Source: Loxodes magnus
Taxonomy: Eukaryota > Ciliophora > Karyorelictea > Loxodida > Loxodidae
Reading direction: 5' to 3'
DNA: 64,000 nt
Assembly (NCBI GenBank): GCA_946699065.1
Contig: CAMPDV010000502.1
Span: 124,001 to 188,000, forward strand
Shown here: positions 1-12,067 of the stretch, piece by piece
Layout of the letters: the number at the start of each line of letters is the position of its first letter
Position numbering within the stretch: the first letter of the stretch is position 1
Position numbers and translations under genes: made by a program
Notes under the pieces: generated by a model
What the model was told of the DNA's origin: nothing
Database searches by the model: none
What the model saw: the letters and a program-made list of their open reading frames with translations, nothing else

Positions 1-182
1 CCCACCCTTCTCTAATACCTCTATCTTCTCCTGAACTTTCTTTTCTCTCGCAAATATTTCAGATCGGAGTATTACTAAAGTGTTAGGTCATCCCTATTAA
101 AGTTTGCATTGTGTACTTAATGCATCCTCTATCTTTCTTGCAAGCTTCTCTCAGCTTCATCTCTGTCTTCATTCCTTTTCAT
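1..182 (-). CDS. Small paralogous protein, copy 1 (truncated by window edge)
   Basis: The reading frame begins MKRNEDRDEAERSLQERQRM and runs off the left edge after about 60 codons. TAG and TAA are read as Gln. The stretch NFNRDDLTLQQYSDLKYL matches SKNQLTLQQHSYLKQL of the copy at 3210-3425 and more weakly the copy at 2328-2546, so this is a third member of a small tandem family. It is charged and predicted helical, with no signal peptide in the visible part. Function unknown. The C-terminal end is outside the window. Confidence 0.55.
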
Positions 183-1277
183 TTTATTAATAAATAAAAT
201 GAAAAGTTTATATATAGATAGTTAAGTGATTTCAATAAAGTATAACCAGTAAAATTAAACTAAGCTTTTAATTTTTAAACTTCCTTACATTGTTCAATTA
301 AAGTTTTTTCTTATTAAATAATCATTATATTTCAACAATACGTGTAATATACGTTTTTCACATATCTAATAAACTCTTAAGGTTAATTAATATACATTTC
401 CTTATTTTGTAACCTTTCATTTTTACTCGGTCTACATATCAAAAGTTTTTTCATATTTCTTACTCTTTCCAATGATATTAGCCAAATAATTCTTCACCTA
501 TAAATTAATTTATTCAAATTAGTTATTTCATAGCGAGGTTTTGTTTTAATTATTTTTAATCATTTAAAATTTTTAGTTGATATTCGTTAACGCTTTCTGC
601 ATATGAATCTACCCCACTAAATTGTTTATTTTCCTTCTTTTTAAAGCGATTTTAATTGGTTATTCTTTAAGTCTTGTTCTGATCCCATTTTTAAACCTCA
701 TCTAAAATTTTGGTGCCTTAGTTAATTAAAAAAAGATTGCACTACATAAAGCTATTAATTGCTCGCCCAATTAGTTATATAGTCTCTTAAGTTAATCTTT
801 AATCATTCTCTTTAGTATCCAATTTCATTGTTATCATAGGCAGAGTTTATTATAAGTATATCAACATAAGAAAATACTGTAATGGTCTTAATTACGATTA
901 CTAAATTCTATCTATCTATTTTAATACATGCAATCTTCTTAATCTCCATCAACACTTGCATTCCTCAGTCATAAGTAGAAGGTTAGCAGAGCCGCGCGGA
1001 TAAAATCAGAATTGAACAAAATCCATTACAATGTAATGCTCATAGATTCTGGTAATTTGATAGTTTTAAATAAAAATGAATATTTTCTTTTAAATTTCTT
1101 AAAAAGACTAATAAAGATATATTAAGATATATATATTAGCTATAAATATCTAATAAGATGTTACTTTCTCCTTATAGAATTATATTAAATTTATTAGGAT
1201 ACTAAAAATAGTAATTAGTGATATTTAAGTTGGAAACATGCTACACTTCTTAAGAAGGATTTATATTGCTTTTTTAT
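183..1277. repeat. AT-rich spacer, partly a diverged duplicate of 3426-4080
   Basis: No gene is supported here. Part of the spacer upstream of the minus-strand gene (for example the word gaggttttgttttaatta near 533, followed by tattcgttaacgc) resembles gaggtttgttttaattaatt near 3784, followed by tattcgttagaac. Both stretches lie at a similar distance upstream of paralogous genes, so the duplication includes 5' flanking DNA as well as the coding part. Confidence 0.45.
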
Positions 1278-1859
1278 ATGCAAAAATTGCCTATTGGAGG
1301 GTTAGAAAAGATAAAAGGTGTAGGTAAGATATTAAAGTATGAGTTTGCTTAGGTATTTAGAAAATAGCATCTATATAGATTAGGAACGTTTCAAGATGCC
1401 GTTGTTGTTCTTTAGGAATAAGTTATGAGAGAGAACGCCTAGTAGTTTGTATGTGGAAAGTGCTTCGGAACATTTTTCATACGTGATCTTTATTAATTTA
1501 TTGCTGATCCTATGATTTCTGAGGTTCATATAAGAAAACTATAACTTAACGAAGAATTAAAATAGCTAGAGCCAAAGAAACTTTAAGCTGGAGAATTGAT
1601 ATTTAATGATGTGGAAAAATTACTACATAAACAGACTCTTTTCAAAGAGTTTCTTTTACGAGTCACTAATTTAGATTATTTCAAAACTTACGACATCAAA
1701 ATCCGTGACAGCAGAGATATCATTCTCAACTTTTGGTTTAAAGCAGAGCTGATAGATAAGTAGAAACTATTTAACGCCTTTAAGTAATAAGTCGGAGATT
1801 TTTAGAAGACTAAAATCAGACTTCAATTTAACACAACTGATTAAACATTATCTAAATGA
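1278..1859 (+). CDS. Hypothetical protein, 193 aa
   Basis: Continuous frame from ATG to TGA with many in-frame TAA/TAG as Gln and balanced amino-acid use. It starts MQKLPIGGLEKIKGVGKIL and holds a CGKC pair (FVCGKCFGTFF) in the middle. The second half is charged and helical (DVEKLLHKQTLFKEFLLR, then KTYDIKIRDSRDIILNFW). Family not recognised. The ORF stays open beyond the TGA if that codon is read as Trp, so the 3' end is uncertain. It converges on the small minus-strand gene at 2328-2546. Confidence 0.6.
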
Positions 1860-1889
1860 AGAAGTCAAACAATACTTGAATTTTGTTCT

Positions 1890-2990
1890 GTTTGTCTTAT
1901 TTTCATATTCTATAGTCCAAACAATTACTCATTTTTGATGAGTTTATGGGATATCTTTAGTTTTAATATTCCAATTTGATTAAATTTATAACAAATGATA
2001 GCACTTCTTTAGAAGCTAATTTCTTTTAAAAGACAACTAAGATATAAAATTGCACCATAGAACCTTCTACAATATTGATTGTGAAGAGGTAAATTTTGAG
2101 TTGTTTACCTTTTTCTTCTGTTGCTCATAATTTTGAAGTTGTGTACTGAAAATATTTTAATCTGGTAGCTCATAAATTTAACTTTAGTGTTTAATATACC
2201 ATGCTTCTGTTAACCAACTAATAATCGTTATTGTATACTTTTAAATTTATACCTTTAAACTTAATAACTTCAAAGTGAGCAATAATTGAAAAACTATAGA
2301 AGAATAAGAAAATAAGTAAATAAATAATCAAATGAGTTAGTTATTCAAGTCCTGCTGGAATATTCCCTATATTATCAAAACTCCTTATATTCTCCTAGAA
2401 TTTTCTTTCTCTTCTATTAACTTCATATTAGAAAACATCTCAATAGTTAAAAGGTTTGCATTGTTAGCTAAAAGTTCTTGTAACCCTGCCAATAAGTTAT
2501 TCTAAATTCCTTATCCAACTCCTTGTTCAACACCATTTTGGTTCATTTTATAATTTAACCTTATTATAATTAGATCCCTAGATGCCTTATATATTGACAA
2601 CAAGCTAGCTAATCTAAGTTGATTTTATATTAATTGATAATATAATAAATCCAAAATTATCATGAAAAATATATAAAATGGCTTCTTGATAAAGCACTCT
2701 TTTTATTATTGATAGGGTACTATGCTACGAACAAATCAAGATATGCTTTTTAATTTTTTCTCCTATTTTGCTTTTTTATATTCTGTTTGCCAAATGATTG
2801 ACTACTTTAGTTGAGTTTTTGGAATATATTTAATATATATGGAATTGATTTGAATCAAGAACTATGCAGTTGGTATTGGTTCTATGAAGCTAAATTTTTA
2901 AAAATGACAGCTGAAGAATTAGCAAGTTTTCATATTTATAATGATTTAAGGTAACTTAAGTTTGGAGCTTTCTAATTTTTCTCTTTTCTT
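1890..2990. repeat. Tandem duplicate blocks (about 1890-2130 and 2758-2990)
   Basis: The two stretches align over more than 150 bp with conserved words such as ttct..gaagctaa.tt.ttt.aaa. Each lies just downstream of a minus-strand paralog (2328-2546 and 3210-3425), giving a duplication unit of about 870 bp. It may be 3' untranslated sequence or, if TGA is read as Trp, further hydrophobic exons of the paralogs: both continue in frame as a segment of the type IWLFxYLF. Confidence 0.5.
2328..2546 (-). CDS. Small paralogous protein, copy 2 (72 aa)
   Basis: Begins MNQNGVEQGVGQGIQNN and ends NNQLI before TGA. The central NANLLTIEMFSNMKLIEE aligns with the LTLQQxSxLK core of copies 1 and 3. The terminator lies in a context (catttgattattta) shared with copy 3. 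A read-through of this TGA as Trp would add a hydrophobic tail, so this may be only the N-terminal part of a larger protein. Function unknown. Confidence 0.5.
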
Positions 2991-3209
2991 GTATCTAAAG
3001 GGAAATCTGTACATTGAGAGTCTTCTAAACTGATAATTTTAGAAGCTTTACTTTAGTATTCTAAGCTTTTCTATGAGTAGTTTATCTTAACATTATTAAT
3101 GTAATCTAATACTCATTTTATTAAAATCTTGGCTCCAAACTTAAGAATATTCAATGTGCAACAAGAGGAAAACTTGGCAAGTTCAAGATAGAAATAAATA
3201 AGTAAATAA

Positions 3210-3425
3210 TCAAATGATTTAAATGAATATCTGTCAAATAAATCTTCTTCTCTTTCTTATCTCTTGAGATTCTTTGTACTGCTTTTTCTCATTCAATTAT
3301 TTTAGATAAGAATGCTACTGAAGGGTTAGTTGATTCTTACTCAAAAAATCCGCATTGCACGTCTAACTTATTTAATCTAACGTTATCTAAGCATCTTGCC
3401 TATCTTCTTACATTTTCATATCCAT
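3210..3425 (-). CDS. Small paralogous protein, copy 3 (71 aa)
   Basis: Begins MDMKMQEDRQDAQITLDQIS. The middle CNADFLSKNQLTLQQHSYLK matches copy 1 closely, and a basic segment (EIRKRRRF) follows. A TGA at 3234-3236 comes before the one chosen as stop. I prefer the later one because it lies in the same sequence context as the end of copy 2. Function unknown. Confidence 0.5.
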
Positions 3426-5757
3426 TTCTATTTTATTAATAGCTATGAAAACTTAATATACTTTTTTTGTGATTTTAAAACTATTTTTATAAGTTAAATT
3501 TAGGATAATTTTTTAATTTAAAGCAATTTTACATTCCTTAAATAAAGTAATTTCTTTATTAATTAAAAGAACATATTTCACTCTATCTATTCAAAATCAT
3601 CTTTTAAATACCTCATAAAATCTATTGAAGTTCAAACAATTTGTATTCTCTATTTTATTTCCTTTTATCTAATATCTCTTTGATATTTCCAAGCTTATCC
3701 ATTGTTGTTAAAATATTCCTTTTTCATACTTAAATAAATTTTTAATTTCATATCTCAGTCAATTCATATTAATACATCAAAGTGAGGTTTGTTTTAATTA
3801 ATTGACAATAAAATAATTCTTGCAAGTATTCGTTAGAACTCCCTGTCTTAAGAAGCTTTAAAATAAATCTTTTATCTTCCTTTTATTTTAGGAAAAGTAT
3901 AATGAAATAAAGTTTATGCGATCTACAAGTCCTTTTAATGTTTCTATTCTTAAAATTAAGAAGATAACTTTATATCATATTACTCTTCAATAGACTCTAA
4001 TATTTTAAATCTAATGTTTTTCATCTGTCTAGTCATCAAATATTTTCAAATTCAATTTTAAGATTTCTTATTTATCTAAGACATTGTTATCACTAACTGG
4101 GTTCATTTTAAGTTTTTTTATCAGTATGAAAATTTATCGAAATTATTTAGACTCCAATTTTATAATCTTTTTCTACACTTCACAAACTATATCTCTTTCT
4201 AAATCCACATCATTATGACTATTTTTCATACTTGTAAACACAATCATCACAAATATCCTAATTTTTATTTCACCATAAATTGTTAATTCGTAACATGGGC
4301 AACAAAAAGTTGCATCTTCCCTTTTTCTTACTTATAATTGTATTGATTCTATTAAATTAGTTGCTTTCCTTATACTATCTAACAATGTCTTTTATTTCTT
4401 ATAAAAGCTATTAAAGATATATAGGGAATAAATTTGATTACAAATATCTATTTAACTCGGTTTGTTTTTTTGTGGATAAACTATTATGTTCAATATAATC
4501 TACTAAGCAATACTTTATGGAATGCTCAATTTTGTATCTATACTATTTTAAGATTATTTAGATGGTTTTTTATGTACTCTTAATATGAAATTTTTGATAC
4601 AATGGTAGTAATAATAATACAAGATACAATGGTTTAATTAAAATATGAGAGTAAACTAATCCTTAAACTCATAATTTTCTGGCTAATTTTTGCTGAAAAA
4701 ATCAAAGAAAAAATGTTGGAGATAACGAAATCCTTCAGCAATGCATGAAAATTCTGGAACTTAATACACTTTTTTTTTATAAAGCAAATGCATTCGCTAA
4801 TATGAACAATTACTCTATATCCTTATACTTAAATAATTACTTATTAGTCATATTTAAAGAATTACCTTTCCTATTTAGTTTATAATGTTCTAAAACTAAT
4901 ACTTAAGCTAGAAGGATAGTAATCTTAAACCAGCATTAAGCTAATAGAATATCTCATTTTTTAATTAATATTAATAAAAGCTTCTTACACTTAACTTACT
5001 AATCTCACTACTAATTAACTATCTATTTTCATTAAATACTCAAATTTAGTATCCTATTATATATATAATCGATAAAATAAAACTGATAAGTTTAAATTAC
5101 CGTTTATTGCTTTTTTGTTATCCCCTCATTTGCTTAATAAATTTTTATCCGTAAATTAATTTCTATTAAATTTAAAGCTAAAACTATCAGTAGTTTGATA
5201 AAGCTATTAGATATTGTAATTTCCTTAGCTTTTATTTTAAACTCCTTTTATAAGTAAATAGTTCCCTTTAATCAAAATTGACGCTTTACTTCCGCTTATC
5301 TCTGAATGAATAACGCTCTAATACTAATTCTATTTTGATTACTTCTAACACTTTTAGTTATATTAAATCAAGCTTTCAGTTTCTCGATGGAACTAAGATA
5401 ATTTATCTAGATGTATTTTGTTAATCTAGCTAGTTAAAAAGATAAGTCATATAAATATATCCATAACTAAATAAGATATCACACTATAAGCTTAAATAAG
5501 CTCCTATATTAATAACATCCAACTAGTAAAATTCAGAATAACTGTAATATTACTAGACAACTGTCGAGATTTAAAATGGTAAGTCTTTAATACCTTAAAC
5601 TTTTTTCCCCTTATTTGCCTTTCTACTGGTATAATAATTTAGTATCTATTAACTAATTTTAAATGCTTTGAACAAAGTCATCAAGAGCAGGCATTTTAAA
5701 ATAATATAAAAGTAAAGAAGCAACAATTTTACTCTATTTATAACTGACACTGATACT
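3426..5757. other. AT-rich region without a supported gene
   Basis: The first 650 bases partly duplicate the flank at 183-1000. Beyond that I see AT-rich sequence with open frames on both strands but no recognisable protein. The helical gene that starts at 5758 could have further 5' exons in the last few hundred bases, because its frame is open upstream. Confidence 0.4.
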
Positions 5758-8255
5758 ATGAGTAAGGTTATTAAATAGAGTAGTTATTTGACAGCTTAAT
5801 ATAGAGCGATAAAGTATATCATAGAAGTGATCTAGTTAGGTAATCAAATAATTAAGTAAGTTTGAGTAAATTTAGATAAATTAATAAGGAAAACAATATT
5901 AATGGGAAGTTAAATGATTCTATTAGTAGAAAGCACTATTTTTAATATCTTAGTTTAAGTTTTAAAATTAAATAAAGATATTATAAACTTTAGAGGCTAA
6001 GATAATCAATTGGAAAATTTTGCTTTAAAATAATCTAGTTTTAGTTAGAGTAAATAGAAGTTAATTGAGAGTAATGAGATAAGAGGCTTTAATAGTTGAG
6101 ATGATGGAGTAGTGTAAAGTATAGCTTCATTTTTATAAGCATTTCAGAATATATTTAAAATATATTCTAAATTTTAATCTTTTTGCTGTTTTATTAACTT
6201 CGTATTATTTTATCATAACCATTACAATATCGGAATGATGATTCATCAATAAAAGGATACTAAAAGATCTGCCTCATTAGAATAAATATAAATGAAGAAC
6301 GATTAATTATAATATAGATTCATTACCAAACAATAAGGCTATTTCTTAAATTTAGTTCCTTCCATATTTTCATGTAAGCCTTCTTTAAAATTTAAATTAA
6401 ATATTATCTAAATATAGCTAAAAATATAAAAAACTAGTTTGGATCTAACTATATTATATTCTATGCTTATTCGAGCTATTAAATTCGTTTTTCATACTAT
6501 TTGTAAAAAAATAAAAAAAGGATCTTCTTCATACTACTTCAACTAGAGGTTCTTATTCTAATTAAAGTTAATTACTGAGCATAGCTTTTTAGCTTCATTT
6601 TAATATATCTTTAAGAGTTTATTTCTATTAGTCTAACTATAATTGCTATCAAAGTTAAGGCAAGTAATATTAAGAAAGTCAGACACTTTTCACTTCAAAC
6701 TTAACAGTTAATCTTTTTCTATCTGATTTCCTTAAATTCGATCATATTAATCTTACAATCCTGTCTCTTATCTCTTTAACCAATCTTAATTTCACTTAAC
6801 GAAACGATACTTTTTTCACTTCAGCTTAAACCATCTTTTAATCATATCGACTAATTAATATAAATAGAGCTCTCTATAAGTATACCTCTTTTAAAATATC
6901 TTGTCATATCTATAAAAATCTAATGAAAACGAAATAATCTGATCAAAATGAGCAAAATGGGATTAGTTTTCCTAAGACTGAATTTGACTGTAAAATTGAT
7001 TAACTGAAAATACCTTTTAATAGGAAGCTTTCTTCAATGCTTTTAATGAAATTGGCAAATAAAACTCTTAATATATTTCAATTTGGCAATACAATAGAGT
7101 GAATAGTTCTATCTAATTACTTTAAATATAATCAGAAAAATATTTATTAATAGCTGTGAGTCATTTCGAGTGTTTCTTTAAGCCTTACTTCTATTCTAAG
7201 CTTGTTCGTTTATTTCAGACTCTAATATTAAAGTTAGAGTAGAATTTTTATCTTTCCTCTACTAAAAAAACGCTTTTTGACTCATTTTGAGCAAGATTTT
7301 CTTAAGAATTATAATTTTTCCTTAAGATCCTTTTTCATACAGAGATTATAACTTCTATTACACTCTTTCCTATAAATAGATACCTCAAGGTACTCTATCT
7401 TATCTCAGCTAACGTTTTGGAGACTTTATAATACTTATTAAAATGAGCCAAACTATCTTTAGTATCTTTAATCATCTAAATATATAAAGCTACAAATTAT
7501 AGTCAAAGCTTTTGCTTAGTTAAGAAGAAGATAAAAAATAAAAGCTTTAAAAGAAAAATAAAGGAAAACTTATTCCCCTAAAGCTAGAGAAGGCTTCATA
7601 TAAACTGAAGTATAGTATTTAAGATTAATTAAGGAAGTTTTAGTGTTGAAGAATTAGCTCTATTGCTTGTAGATTCTAAAAGAGAAAAAGGTTTATTTAG
7701 AAAGATACCATAAGGTTGTAATAATATTTTATAATTTTGAAGAGATATTAGAGCAAGGATTAGTAGAGCTATTAAATTGATTGGTAGAATTGAATGGAAT
7801 TAGTAAAAGAAAATACTTCGTTTTAGCAATTGAAACTAGCAGAATTTTCATTAAGAAGGATAGTGATGGAAAACCTTTAAAATATATCCATAAGCAGGCT
7901 AGATATAATAACTGAGGGCGGATGTTATAGAGCATTATTATCTGATCAAAATAAATTTGATTTCAAATCTTCAGAACTAAAGTGCTTCTTTAACTTTTAC
8001 AATATTGTAAGATCAAAAAGAAACTTCTATCTCTATTATATTGCTACTTAAAAGTTAAAAGAGCGAAGTTAGATATAGCAAATGTAATATAATTTGGTGC
8101 CTATAATGGTTTCCTTGAAATAATAACCCTAAGTTGAATAAACATTATAGAAGAGAAATAGTCAGTATATATTAACTTTCGACTTCAAACCTGAAATTTT
8201 AGTAAGAATCTTTGATATAAGAAAGAAAATATAAATAACATTCGAGAGATTATGA
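5758..8255 (+). CDS. Large helical protein of unknown family
   Basis: A frame beginning MSKVIKQSSYLTAQYRAIKY stays open for about 1.2 kb, shifts near 6950 and again near 7640, and ends at the doubled stop TGATGA (8253-8258). The shifts are what very short introns would produce, but I did not resolve them. Good protein-like segments include FSVEELALLLVDSKREKGLF and LTFDFKPEILVRIFDIR. It looks all-alpha, like a HEAT- or RIH-type scaffold, but no family signature is clear. Treat exon borders as approximate. Confidence 0.5.
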
Positions 8256-9073
8256 TGACCCTTTAAAAATAGTCTATAATGCTTTTAACTGAATTAATAG
8301 TTTATGATGGTTAAAGATGTCAAAAACTGTTTAAGCTTTAATTTAAAATTAAAATCTTTATTTTACTTCTTACTCTTATAAAGTAAAATGATATATCGAG
8401 ATATAAAGGAAAGGTTAATTTAAACTTATAAATTTTAATTATATTAAGGCTTTAAACTAAGAATTCAATTAATATCATTCTTTTAAGTATATACAAAATC
8501 ACATTTTACGAGTGAAACTATTAATCATTCGCAAAGAGACAGAATTCAATTTTCACTCTGCATTTTCTATTGCTTTATCCAGATTTTAACCTCACAATCG
8601 TTTTAAATTTCGAAATGGAAACATATTGCATTCTGACTTTCAAATAATGTTGCTATCGATATTCTAGAATAAACATATCTTTTAATTTAGTGAGTTATAA
8701 CCAAGATAGTAATATGCTTTTTTAAACCGTTCAAATAAACCATTAATTAATGAAATTACCAGACTTAATATCTATAATCTCTTTATTATGATACCTTTGT
8801 CTTGTTAGGCTAAGCTATGAAATCCAATATTAGTCTATTAATTGAGTATTATCATCAATTTATAGACTAACAAATATTAAGCTTAGCATTGTTTCCTTAA
8901 TTAAACTCAGTTAGACATAGCTATACTATCTCCCACCTATTACATATGTAGCTTCTATATATATTTTCCATACTAGTTCATTAAAATAATACGTAACCAG
9001 ATATAATTAGTATCTAGTAAATGATAGACTTTGTAGATCTTACATTAAGATAATACAGTGACGTGTACTTAAT
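8256..9073. other. Intergenic region
   Basis: AT-rich sequence between two plus-strand genes. No ORF with protein-like composition and no RNA gene was recognised. It should hold the 3' end of the helical gene and the promoter of the pseudokinase gene. Confidence 0.4.
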
Positions 9074-11520
9074 ATGCAGGGTAGTTTAATTAAATTGAAG
9101 TATTTTCTTAATTTAAAGCCGGCTGCTTTTTTAAGCTTTTTAATAAAAATGAGAAAGTTGCTTTCCTTCTTTCTAGTATCACTCGTAATAGGATCCTACT
9201 CATTTTTTAGTAAACTAGACCCTTCCAGAATTACGAAGACTGCTTTATATGTTTACTTCAATCCATTGACATCTCCTATTGATTACTCTAATATTACTTC
9301 CTTTTATGATAGTTATGTCTGCTAGATCTCTTAATGTGAAGCTACTATTTTTGGTCCTTGCTAATAGGAATTTTGTAATTGAAACCAAGCTTTAGAAATG
9401 TAAGGCTAACCTAATGAAATAGCACTTAAATATGATTAACAAGAGGAACAGAATTAGAAAGAAGAGCTAGAGGGTTTCAGTCTACACGATATAACAATGA
9501 GAAGTTGCAAATAGCATAGCAAAGATACTGATCTACTCTATAGTGATTAAGAAAGACTAAATCAATAAAGCAAGAAAAATGAAACGTCTAATTAGACAGG
9601 GAGTCAAAAAATAAAGAAAGACATTCAAATGGAAAAAAAATTAAAAGCAAAGGGAGAGAGAAAATTAGTTAATTAAGATGAAGAAAAGATTCAATCTAAT
9701 AACCTTTATGACTAGAAATTGGATGAACGATAACAGATGTCTAAAAATAAAGGAAAGAGCAAGTCTTTTAAAGCTAATGGGAACTGAATGTTATGGTAAA
9801 TTGATATCGCAAAGTACTAAAGCATTTTGATGTTTTTACTAGGACTTCTAACTTTCCAAGTTGTTAGTTGCTTAAAGTAGCTAAGACATAAAAAGAATGA
9901 TAGCTAGAGTTAGCAGACAAGTAACATAGTTGACTCTCCAATTGCTTGCTCGTCTTAGGGATGAACTTGTATTCAATTAGAAACAGAGGACAATTTAGAT
10001 TAGCAGTATGATATAAACTCTACCACATAAAAGCTAGTAACAATGATTAATACTCAAAACTAAGAATAAACAGAAGAAAATTAAAGGAAAGTAACAGTAG
10101 ATCAGTCATTGACCGTAAGGTAGGAAGATTCTATCAATAACTCGCAAGATGGATTCTATTATATTGAGAAATTGCCTATACTAAAGATGCATAGACATAC
10201 AAGGAGCTCACATAATATAATTCCAAATTTATAAATACATAAAAAAAATTGGGACTATTTGCAGTATGAAGAGAACTGAGCTAACTCTGAAAGAGCAGAA
10301 ATAGGCACTCCAATTAAACATATTATTACTATGGAGAATTTGATAGATGGAATTAACAATAATTTGAAAGCCAAAAAGAAAAAAAAGGCTACTACATAAG
10401 ATTCTAGCTTCAAGAACAAGCTTTAACTCGTTAAATCATTCAAGTCGATAAAAGACATCTGTCAAATCAATTATTTCAAAAAAAATTTCGATAAAATCAG
10501 GCTAATTTCGTAAACCAAAAGGGAAGAAATATTTTAAGCTAAGCATAAGCTGGACGAAAAGGTATACACTGTGAAGAAGATTATGATGGAAATATTATAT
10601 AACAAATGCGATTAACTTAACAAGCATGAAATCTTCCAGCAAATCTTGGGAATTTTGAAGGTAAATAGTAAGTATGTTGTTCACTATAATACTTGCTGAA
10701 TATAAAACGAGGATAATTTCCAACTACATGCTCAGAAAGCACTTATTGGGGAAAGTGACAAATCAGAGTCGAATACATAGAAGCAAAATAAGGAGCTTTT
10801 AATAAGCGTACTTTAAAATCTTCCTGAAAGCTAATGCCACTAAAATCTGGAGTTTTTAAACTCAAGCTAGTTCTACTTTAAAATCGATTTGTATATCTAG
10901 CTAAATCTAATAGAAAGCTTGAATTTAAAAACATTCCTGAACGAACGAACAAGAATCAACAAGATATAAAATTAAAATTTCTTCACCCAAATTTTAAAAG
11001 GTCTTAGAGACATTCACTAAGCAGGCATATATCATGGAAACATATGGTAAGGATTAATTTCAGTTCTGAGAACATTTTTCTAGAGGACTTAAACAAGCAA
11101 TAAATGATAAAGATAGGAGATTATAAGATTCCAACATAAAAGGACAAAATATCTGCATTACTGGAAGGAAAATAAAAGGACACATCAGAGGAAATGAGTA
11201 AAAGCTAGTAAGAAGAAAATAGTTCAATACAAGCATTAATTAAGAAAGATCTATATAACCTAGGAATAATCTTCCTTGAGTTATAAATTACTTAAAAGAG
11301 TGAAGAGAAAGAAAGAATAATAGAAAGCTTCAAATCTAATCCCGAAGTACTTAAGGATATTATAGACTAATCAACTCCAGAGTTCTAAATAATAAAGTTC
11401 TTATGCAGTTAAGAAGACCAGAAAATAAGCTGTGCCGAGCTTTTATAGAGTGAAATGATGGAAAGATTAGCAACTAATATAAAGGTGAAAAGAAAGAAAT
11501 CCATTCGGGATAAATTGTGA
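9074..11520 (+). CDS. Membrane-anchored PEK (eIF2alpha kinase)-type pseudokinase, 809 aa
   Basis: One 17-nt intron (11047-11063) joins two exons; the spliced length is exactly 810 codons. The N-terminus carries a hydrophobic segment (LLSFFLVSLVIGSYSFF). A Cys-containing region follows, then a second membrane segment near residue 255 (ILMFLLGLLTF). The C-terminal half is a kinase fold: VYTVKKI (beta-3 Lys region), YVVHYNTCWI as in PERK/GCN2 (NIVRYYxxWIE), GIYHGNICSENIFLEDL as catalytic loop, IKIGDYKI in place of DFG, and LYNLGIIFLEL. The glycine loop is absent, HRD is HGN and DFG is GDY, so catalysis is unlikely. The layout resembles PERK, an ER-membrane stress sensor, but here it is probably a scaffold or allosteric partner. 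In-frame Met at about 9148 could be an alternative start. Confidence 0.8.
11047..11063 (+). other. 17-nt intron in the pseudokinase gene
   Basis: gtaaggattaatttcag. Removing it joins HGN-I to C-SENIFLEDL in one frame and restores the kinase catalytic-loop register. Confidence 0.85.
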
Positions 11521-12067
11521 ATTTAGTTTATTTTTAAATTTATCTATATAAAATAACTTTAATTATAACATACATGCAATCCTTAACCTACCATCTTATA
11601 TACATATCTATATGAAACTAATATATAAAGGAAATTAAATAAAGCAAAGAGATAATAATATCAACTCAATTCTGATATAGTTAAATGATACTAGCACTAT
11701 CATTATAGCACATGCAGTTTCTACATTTCATAAACATAACCCAACCGTCATTTTTATAGCTTCAAATGTCATTATCAAAAGAGTTTTAATAAAATGATAG
11801 AAAGAGCATAATTTTTTCATAGGCATGTAGTTCTAAGCGTGTTTAAATACTAAATTCACTTTAATTTTTACAAGAAAAACTAAAAATAATACATTATTTG
11901 GGATAAAGTGATTATATAATATCATTATTATAAGCCTAAAAATAAAAAAACGGGTATAAGTTACTTATAACCTTATATTAATAGAAAAAGGGCTAACTCA
12001 AAAACGAATATAAACAGAACTAATAACATTAAAAACGCCCCCTGCTTATGTAGATTAATAATTGCCA
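11521..12067. other. Intergenic region
   Basis: AT-rich spacer between two plus-strand genes. No gene or structured RNA seen. Confidence 0.4.

Noticed and set aside
1-200. A 23-nt intron in the first paralog (gtacac...atag)
   Set aside because: The intron-free reading matches copy 3 residue by residue, so the apparent intron is coincidental.
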